Shown here: positions 37,656 to 42,432 of the stretch, one piece after another
Numbering within the stretch: the first letter of the stretch is position 1
How the letters are laid out: each line of letters begins with the position of its first letter
Source of the DNA: an uncultured Lactobacillus sp.
GTDB taxonomy: Bacteria > Bacillota > Bacilli > Lactobacillales > Lactobacillaceae
Assembly: GCF_910589175.1 (NCBI RefSeq)
Contig: NZ_CAJURR010000021.1
Span: forward strand, 1 to 42,432
Direction: 5' to 3'
DNA: 42,432 nt
Translations under genes and position numbers: made by a program
Notes under the pieces: generated by a model
The model's database searches: none
Told to the model about the DNA's origin: nothing
The model's input: the letters and a program-made list of their open reading frames with translations, nothing else

Positions 37656-38672
37656 TTAAAGAGTAGCAAATTTCAATAAAGTACGAACCATTTGGCAAGT
37701 GAATGAGTATTCGTTGTCGTACCAAGCAACAGTCTTAACTAATTGCTTGTCACCTGCAGTAGTTACCATGGTTTGAGTTGGGTCAAAGATTGAACCAGCA
37801 GTCATACCTAAAACGTCGCTAGAAACGATGTTGTGGTCGTTGTATGCAAATGAAGGACTTTCGTACTTCTTAACTGCTTCGTTAACTTCGTCAGCAGTTA
37901 CATCCTTGCTTAAGATTGAAACTAATTCAGTTACAGAACCATCTGGAACTGGAACACGTTGTGCGTGACCGTTCAACTTACCGTTCAATTCTGGAACAAC
38001 AAGACCAATAGCCTTAGCAGCACCAGTTGAGTGAGGAATAATGTTGATAGCTGCAGCACGTGCAGAACGTAAGTTACCACCACGTACAGGACCATCTAAA
38101 AGCATTTGAGTTGAAGTGTAAGCGTGGATAGTAGTCATAGTACCAACTTCAATGCCGAATTCTTTTTGTAAAGCATTAACCATTGGTGCTAATGAGTTAG
38201 TAGTACATGAACCAGCTGAAACAATCTTGTCATCAGCAGTCAAAGTATCATCGTTTACGCCGTAAACAATGGTCTTCAAGTCTGAACCTGCAGGTGCAGA
38301 AATTAATACACGCTTTGCACCAGCCTTAAGGTGAGCTTCTGACTTAGCTTTGCTAGTGTAGAAACCAGTACATTCAAGAACAAAGTCAACGCCATCGTTC
38401 TTAACCCAAGGAATGTTTTGTGCTTGTGGTTCAGCGTAAACACGGTACTTCTTACCGTCAACTACGATTGAGTCATCAGTTGCTGAAACTTCGTGGTTGA
38501 AAGTACCATGAGTTGAGTCGTACTTAAGTAAGTGAGCTAAAAGTGCTGGAGTAGTCAAGTCGTTGATTGCAACAACTTCAATATCTGAAGACTTTTCGCC
38601 TAAATCCATAATACGACGGAATGCTAAACGACCAATACGGCCGAAACCGTTAATACCAATTTTAACTGTCAT
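37656..38672 (-). CDS. gap: Glyceraldehyde-3-phosphate dehydrogenase
   Basis: NAD-dependent glycolytic enzyme. The 338 residues have the INGFGRIGR nucleotide-binding start, [13 protein letters not shown] with the catalytic Cys, and [14 protein letters not shown] at the end. AAGGAGG precedes the ATG. It follows its regulator cggR by 54 bases and precedes a strong terminator. Confidence 0.98.
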   Translation of the reverse strand: MTVKIGINGFGRIGRLAFRRIMDLGEKSSDIEVVAINDLTTPALLAHLLKYDSTHGTFNHEVSATDDSIVVDGKKYRVYAEPQAQNIPWVKNDGVDFVLECTGFYTSKAKSEAHLKAGAKRVLISAPAGSDLKTIVYGVNDDTLTADDKIVSAGSCTTNSLAPMVNALQKEFGIEVGTMTTIHAYTSTQMLLDGPVRGGNLRSARAAAINIIPHSTGAAKAIGLVVPELNGKLNGHAQRVPVPDGSVTELVSILSKDVTADEVNEAVKKYESPSFAYNDHNIVSSDVLGMTAGSIFDPTQTMVTTAGDKQLVKTVAWYDNEYSFTCQMVRTLLKFATL

Positions 38673-38726
38673 ATCCTATATTCCTCCTTAGGAAATATGT
38701 AAGTAACAATTTATTTTAAACGGGAA

Positions 38727-39758
38727 TTACTTCCCCTTTAAAACCAAGTTTGAGGCTCCTTCATCCGTGATTAACCACGTTTGTTTAGGAGCATGATGCA
38801 TGTAAGCTACAATTGCAGAAGCTTTACTAGCCCCAGCCGCAATTGCAAATACATGAGGTATTTTATCTAAGTCTTCTAATTGAAGACCGATCCGTGGGAT
38901 ACGTTTTACAAGTCTACCTTGTTGGTCAAAGAAATACCCAAAACATTCGGCCACAGCTCCATCATTTCGAAGCTTGGAACTAGTCATTACATCTAAGCCA
39001 CGTCTTTTTGACATGACATCTGCTCTACCAATTCCATGTATCACCATATCACTATTATAAATGTTTGAAATCGCATTCGCAATATCTGTGTCTTGAAGCA
39101 ATAAAGTCAAGGCCTCAGATGAAACATTTTCGGGTAAATATAACCCTTTATGTTTTCCACCTGTCTCAGATGCCATCATCTGAGCAACAGTATTACTCTG
39201 GATTTCAACGCTTTCTCCAACTGCTCCTCTTCCGGGAACAAATAACAAATCCCGATAGCGGCTTAATTTAGGAGAAAGATGATGGGCTACTCCCGCCACA
39301 GTAGTACCACCTAAAACAGTAATAATACTTTTTCCTAATGGTAAAAGTAAATCAAGCGCAGAGTTAAGTTGTTCACCCATTAAGTCAACAACGCGCTCTT
39401 GTCGATCCATGTCACCAGGAACAATAATAGCTCGATCGATCCCTAATTTTTGTGCCAATTCAATTTCAGTTTGACTAGCATTAAACAAACGATCGATTAA
39501 AGGAGCAGCTTCCTTTAAAGTTCTCTTTCCTTTATCAGTTAATTCCATACCGTAGCTCTGGATATTAATGAGTCCTAACTGCCGCAAATAATCAGTTTCA
39601 GTTCGCACATTGCGCTCGCTTAATCCTAATTTTTTAGCAACAACTCTTCGCCCAACTGGAGCTAACAGCGAAATCTGTTCAAGAACAAGAAAACGTTGCC
39701 GAATTATTTTTAAAACATCAGGAACTAAGCTTTGCAACAAGGTTAAATCCGAGTCCAT
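38727..39758 (-). CDS. cggR: Central glycolytic genes regulator CggR (SorC family)
   Basis: Represses the gapA operon and is released by fructose-1,6-bisphosphate in Bacillus. The 343 residues have a helix-turn-helix near 40-75 (VAKKLGLSERNVRTETDYLR) and a C-terminal SorC sugar-phosphate-binding domain (about 90-340). It is the first gene of its own operon. AGGGAG precedes the ATG. A palindromic site lies in the leader just upstream (39774-39816). Confidence 0.93.
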   Translation of the reverse strand: MDSDLTLLQSLVPDVLKIIRQRFLVLEQISLLAPVGRRVVAKKLGLSERNVRTETDYLRQLGLINIQSYGMELTDKGKRTLKEAAPLIDRLFNASQTEIELAQKLGIDRAIIVPGDMDRQERVVDLMGEQLNSALDLLLPLGKSIITVLGGTTVAGVAHHLSPKLSRYRDLLFVPGRGAVGESVEIQSNTVAQMMASETGGKHKGLYLPENVSSEALTLLLQDTDIANAISNIYNSDMVIHGIGRADVMSKRRGLDVMTSSKLRNDGAVAECFGYFFDQQGRLVKRIPRIGLQLEDLDKIPHVFAIAAGASKASAIVAYMHHAPKQTWLITDEGASNLVLKGK

Positions 39759-39773
39759 TGCTCGCTCCCTCTA

Positions 39774-39816
39774 TTGGGTCAAAAATGATACCACCATATG
39801 ACGGTAAGCGACCCAA
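39774..39816. promoter_or_regulatory. Candidate CggR operator in the cggR leader
   Basis: TTGGGTC (39774-39780) and GACCCAA (39810-39816) are perfect inverted arms, with an inner ACC..CATATG..GGT symmetry at about 39790-39804. GGGTC-like half-sites recall the GGGAC half-sites of the Bacillus CggR operator. The site is about 70 bases downstream of the promoter and 16 bases before the cggR start, so a bound repressor would act as a roadblock. Confidence 0.45.
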
Positions 39817-39833
39817 AAAGCTTAAAAATATTA

Positions 39834-39876
39834 GAGAGACGCGAATTAACTATATTTCAATTCACATTTCTCTCTC
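39834..39876 (-). other. Hairpin in the cggR operon 5' leader
   Basis: GAGAGA (39834-39839) pairs with TCTCTC (39871-39876), and GAATT pairs with AATTC inside. It lies at the very start of the leader RNA, between the promoter and the operator. There is no U-run, so it is not a terminator; it may protect the 5' end of the message. Confidence 0.45.
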
Positions 39877-39886
39877 GACAGTTTTT

Positions 39887-39915
39887 AGTATAGCAATATC
39901 TTTTTTTAAATTCAA
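39887..39915 (-). promoter_or_regulatory. Promoter of the cggR-gap operon
   Basis: -35 TTGAAT (39910-39915) and -10 TATACT (39887-39892), spaced by 17 bp, with TG-n before the -10. The leader would be about 120 bases long. Confidence 0.7.
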
Positions 39916-39958
39916 GATATATCATTCAGAATAATTAATTTGTACTTTCTACATTTTC

Positions 39959-39967
39959 TGATATACT
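39959..39967 (+). promoter_or_regulatory. Promoter of the tRNA-Arg gene
   Basis: TGATATACT is an extended -10 (TG-n-TATACT) ending 14 bases before the tRNA. A partial -35 TTGTAC lies at 39940-39945 with 16 bp spacing. It is back to back with the cggR promoter. Confidence 0.5.
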
Positions 39968-39981
39968 TATTTTAGTTTGTC

Positions 39982-40053
39982 GTGCCCTTAGTGTAATGGA
40001 TCGCACGTAAGATTCCGGTTCTTAAAATCTGAGTTCGACTCTCAGGGGGCGCA
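39982..40053 (+). tRNA. tRNA-Arg (anticodon CCG)
   Basis: A 72-base cloverleaf: acceptor GTGCCCT with GGGGCGC, D-stem GTGT/GCAC, anticodon stem TAAGA/TCTTA with loop TTCCGGT (anticodon CCG, codon CGG), and T-stem CTGAG/CTCAG with loop TTCGACT. The CCA end is not encoded. It stands alone with its own promoter and terminator. Confidence 0.92.
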
Positions 40054-40059
40054 TAAAAG

Positions 40060-40086
40060 GAGCGAGCGTATGCTGGCTCTTTTTTT
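40060..40086 (+). terminator. Terminator of the tRNA-Arg gene
   Basis: GAGC (40060-40063) pairs with GCTC (40076-40079), and AGC pairs with GCT inside one mismatch. Seven T follow. Confidence 0.8.
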
Positions 40087-40193
40087 GTATCATTTAATTA
40101 CTCGGTTTATTTAGAAATAGCCTATCATTTGTAAGCATTTTCGTTATAATTAAAATTGGTGTTAATTATGTACATAGACAGAAAGGTTATTTT

Positions 40194-41642
40194 ATGATCG
40201 AAGAAGAAAAAAAGTCTGATGCCAAAAAAATGCTTTGGCCTACACTGGCAATGATGGCATTTTCAACTGTTTGGGGCTTTGGCAATGTTGTAAATGGTTA
40301 TGTTTACTTCGATGGTACTAAGGTCGTTTTCAGTTGGGTTCTAATGTTTTTACTCTATTTTGTTCCCTATGCATTAATGGTTGGAGAATTAGGTGCTACC
40401 TTTAAAAATGCAAATGGTGGTGTCTCATCTTGGGTTAATGCGACCATGGGTGCAAAATGGGCATATTATGCCGGCTGGACCTATTGGGCTTGTCACGTCG
40501 TTTATATTTCCAGTAAAGGTACCGGCGGCTTAAGAGCGATGGCTTGGGGAATTTTTGGAAATACCAAATGGTATGATGGTCTCCCAACGGCCTGGACTCA
40601 ACTTGCTACTTTAGTGGTTTTTCTATTTTTCTGCTGGGTCACTAGTAAAGGAATTCCTGTTCTTAAAAGTTTAGCCACTATTGCTGGATCATCAATGTTT
40701 ATCATGTCTATTTTGTTTATCATTATGATGTTTGCTGCTCCGGCAATTAACCCTCACGCAGGATATTATTCAATTAACTTTAATTGGAAAAGTTTAATGC
40801 CAACATTCAATCTTAAGTATTTAACTTCTCTTTCAATTCTAGTTTTTGCTGTTGGTGGATGTGAAAAAATATCTCCCTATGTAAATAAAGTAAAAGACCC
40901 ATCAAAAAACTTCCCTAAAGCAATGATGGCCCTTGCCATTATGGTTATGATTTCTGCTATTTTAGGAACATTCGCCATGGCTTTGATGTTTGATCCTAAG
41001 GTTGTTAACAATAATTTAAATGAATATATTTCAAACGGTGCTTATATGGCTTTCCAACGTTTAGGTGAATATTACCATGTTGGTGGCTTGTTTATGTACA
41101 TCTATTCATGGTGTAACGTCATTGGACAATTTTCTACCTTAGTTATTAGTATTGATGCCCCACTTAGAATGCTATTAGGTAGTAAAGAAGCTAAAAACTT
41201 TATCCCTAAGAAGCTCCTTAAAGTCAATAAAAATGGAGCATATATCAACGGTATTTGGATGGTTGTTATCCTTTCTGGTGGTTTAATTGCAGCTCAAGCT
41301 TTACTACCAGATGCACAAGCTGTTATGGCACAATTAGTTAAATTAAATTCTACTACAATGCCAATGCGTTATTTATGGGTATTTGCAGCATATATTGCTC
41401 TTAGAAAACAGCAAACAAAATTTGATACTTCTTATCAAATGACAAAGAATCAAGGTCTTGCATATACTGCTGGAATTTGGTGTTTCATTGTAACAGCTGC
41501 ATGTTGTATTTTTGGAATTTATTCTCCTGATCCATTTACACTTTTCCTTAATATTATTACTCCAATTATTTTGATTGCTTTAGGATTGATTTTACCCGCA
41601 ATCAAAAAAAGAGAAGATGGAAGTAACCCATTAATAGACTAA
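40194..41642 (+). CDS. APC-superfamily amino-acid permease
   Basis: A 482-residue membrane protein with about 12 helices. Its start (STVWGFGNVVNGY) and later GELGATFKNANGGVSSWVN match the APC superfamily, closest in appearance to the YjeM / glutamate-GABA antiporter branch. The substrate is not certain. AGAAAGG precedes the ATG, and a -10 TATAAT is at 40145-40150. It is a single gene with its own terminator. Confidence 0.85.
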   Translation: MIEEEKKSDAKKMLWPTLAMMAFSTVWGFGNVVNGYVYFDGTKVVFSWVLMFLLYFVPYALMVGELGATFKNANGGVSSWVNATMGAKWAYYAGWTYWACHVVYISSKGTGGLRAMAWGIFGNTKWYDGLPTAWTQLATLVVFLFFCWVTSKGIPVLKSLATIAGSSMFIMSILFIIMMFAAPAINPHAGYYSINFNWKSLMPTFNLKYLTSLSILVFAVGGCEKISPYVNKVKDPSKNFPKAMMALAIMVMISAILGTFAMALMFDPKVVNNNLNEYISNGAYMAFQRLGEYYHVGGLFMYIYSWCNVIGQFSTLVISIDAPLRMLLGSKEAKNFIPKKLLKVNKNGAYINGIWMVVILSGGLIAAQALLPDAQAVMAQLVKLNSTTMPMRYLWVFAAYIALRKQQTKFDTSYQMTKNQGLAYTAGIWCFIVTAACCIFGIYSPDPFTLFLNIITPIILIALGLILPAIKKREDGSNPLID

Positions 41643-41646
41643 TTTT

Positions 41647-41677
41647 AATGACCGATATATTTTATCGGTCATTTTTT
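41647..41677 (+). terminator. Terminator of the permease gene
   Basis: AATGACCGATA (41647-41657) pairs perfectly with TATCGGTCATT (41663-41673), followed by T residues. Confidence 0.9.
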
Positions 41678-41701
41678 CTACACAAAATTAAGCTTGATCA
41701 G

Positions 41702-41730
41702 TTGACATGATTAAAAGTAAGTGATTTAAT
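41702..41730 (+). promoter_or_regulatory. Promoter of clpP
   Basis: -35 TTGACA (41702-41707) and -10 TTTAAT (41725-41730), 17 bp apart. The CIRCE operator begins at the last base of the -10. Confidence 0.75.
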
Positions 41731-41756
41731 TAGCACTGTACTTATTAGAGTGCTAA
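41730..41756. promoter_or_regulatory. CIRCE operator (HrcA site) of clpP
   Basis: TTAGCACTG, nine bases, then GAGTGCTAA. This matches CIRCE (TTAGCACTC-N9-GAGTGCTAA) in 17 of 18 positions. It covers the transcription start, so HrcA would repress clpP. Many Firmicutes instead control clpP with CtsR, whose direct-repeat site I do not see here. Confidence 0.88.
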
Positions 41757-41778
41757 TTTTGTTTAGGAGGTAAAATTA

Positions 41779-42366
41779 ATGCTCGTACCTACAGTTATTG
41801 AACAAACTGCACGTGGCGAACGTGCTTACGACATTTATTCAAGATTATTAAAAGATAGAATCATTATGCTTAGTGGTGAAATTAACGATCAAATGGCTAA
41901 TTCCATCATTGCTCAACTTTTATTCTTAGATGCACAAGATAACACTAAAGATATTTCTCTTTACATTAATTCTCCAGGTGGTGTTATTACCTCTGGATTA
42001 GCAATCATGGATACAATGAACTTCATCAAGTCAGATGTATCTACAATTGCCATTGGTATGGCTGCTTCTATGGCTTCCATTCTTTTAACTAGTGGAACTA
42101 AGGGTAAACGTTTTGCATTACCAAACTCAACAGTTCTTATTCACCAACCATTGGGTGGTGCACAAGGTCAACAAACTGACATTCAAATTGCAGCTAATGA
42201 AATTTTGAAGAGTCGTAAAAAACTTAACCAAATTTTACATGAAACCACTGGTCAACCTCTCGATAAGATCCTTAAGGATACTGAACGCGACAATTACTTG
42301 TCTGCTGAAGAAGCTAAAGACTACGGTTTAATCGATGAAATTTTGGTAAACCAAAAGAAAGACTAG
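41779..42366 (+). CDS. clpP: ATP-dependent Clp protease proteolytic subunit
   Basis: A 195-residue serine protease that forms the barrel of ClpCP/ClpXP/Clp[16 protein letters not shown] holds the catalytic Ser (about 98), [10 protein letters not shown] the His, and [13 protein letters not shown] the Asp. AGGAGG precedes the ATG. Expression is heat-regulated through the CIRCE site upstream. tmRNA-tagged proteins are a likely substrate. Confidence 0.98.
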   Translation: MLVPTVIEQTARGERAYDIYSRLLKDRIIMLSGEINDQMANSIIAQLLFLDAQDNTKDISLYINSPGGVITSGLAIMDTMNFIKSDVSTIAIGMAASMASILLTSGTKGKRFALPNSTVLIHQPLGGAQGQQTDIQIAANEILKSRKKLNQILHETTGQPLDKILKDTERDNYLSAEEAKDYGLIDEILVNQKKD

Positions 42367-42379
42367 TTTATTTTCAGAC

Positions 42380-42399
42380 AAAAAGTGTCTGGGAAAAAA
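42380..42399 (+). repeat. Dispersed intergenic repeat, copy 2
   Basis: The same 20 bases as copy 1 at 36-55, here 13 bases after the clpP stop and in the gene's orientation. CAGACA (42375-42380) can pair with TGTCTG (42386-42391), and a second hairpin of GAAAA with TTTTC lies downstream. The window ends 33 bases later, so the element's full length is not visible. Confidence 0.6.
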
Positions 42400-42432
42400 G
42401 TAATTTTCTAGACTAAAAAAGAACGCTGAAGT

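Noticed and set aside
40129..40143. cre-like TGTAAGCATTTTC before the permease gene
   Set aside because: The central CG is CA and the last bases do not fit; too weak to call.

Overview
The window looks like about 42 kb of chromosome from a low-GC Lactobacillus of the gasseri/johnsonii group. The evidence is a GH68 fructansucrase with a lactobacillar signal peptide and an LPKAG cell-wall anchor, a tmRNA tag reading ANNENSYAVAA, a potABCD operon next to murB, a cggR-gap-pgk-tpiA-eno block, and AT-rich intergenic DNA. I see no prophage, insertion sequence, CRISPR array or rRNA. Almost everything is recognisable core genome. The interest lies in regulatory detail, a few odd alleles and some genes too short for automatic calling.

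Layout. (1) 1-2560: fructansucrase gene whose anchor is cut off by a frameshift, with two copies of a LacI-type operator upstream. (2) 2615-3034: ssrA (tmRNA) with terminator and promoter. (3) 3072-8902, minus strand: comGA-GB-GC-GD-GE-GF-GG, a ytxK/comYH-like methyltransferase, then ackA. This is the streptococcal comY-ackA order. (4) 8990-11586: yebC, a VanZ-like protein and coaBC. (5) 11692-12685: a lone Zn/Mn-binding lipoprotein. (6) 12684-15545: an alpha/beta hydrolase and a four-helix membrane protein, divergent from a DUF4097 beta-repeat (LiaX-like) protein. (7) 15554-17250: fluoride riboswitch, HAD phosphatase and two crcB (Fluc) genes. (8) 17280-20473: cdaA-cdaR-glmM (c-di-AMP and cell-wall precursor operon). 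(9) 20514-25256: murB and potABCD. (10) 25333-28148: a DnaQ-like exonuclease convergent with ung-pta-tsaE. (11) 28193-30309: HAD phosphatase, a LURP-one/tubby-like protein, and a TetR regulator with its own palindrome. (12) 30341-34095: GNAT, smpB, rnr, secG. (13) 34161-39915: the glycolytic operon with CggR. (14) 39962-42432: tRNA-Arg(CCG), an amino-acid permease, and clpP under a CIRCE operator.

How the genes work together. Trans-translation is represented by ssrA, smpB and rnr. Acetate/ATP metabolism has pta and ackA about 22 kb apart. Cell-wall supply has glmM, murB and the c-di-AMP cyclase pair. Lower glycolysis from GAPDH to enolase is complete except for phosphoglycerate mutase. Fluoride defence is a self-contained riboswitch operon that sits directly after glmM with no other terminator between them.

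I found no clear evidence of a wholly new system. The best leads are a CoaBC protein lacking the expected catalytic cysteine, the frameshifted fructansucrase with paired operators, the fluoride riboswitch that may also end the cdaA-cdaR-glmM transcript, the divergent DUF4097/membrane-protein locus with its shared palindrome, and a 52-residue ComGG candidate.
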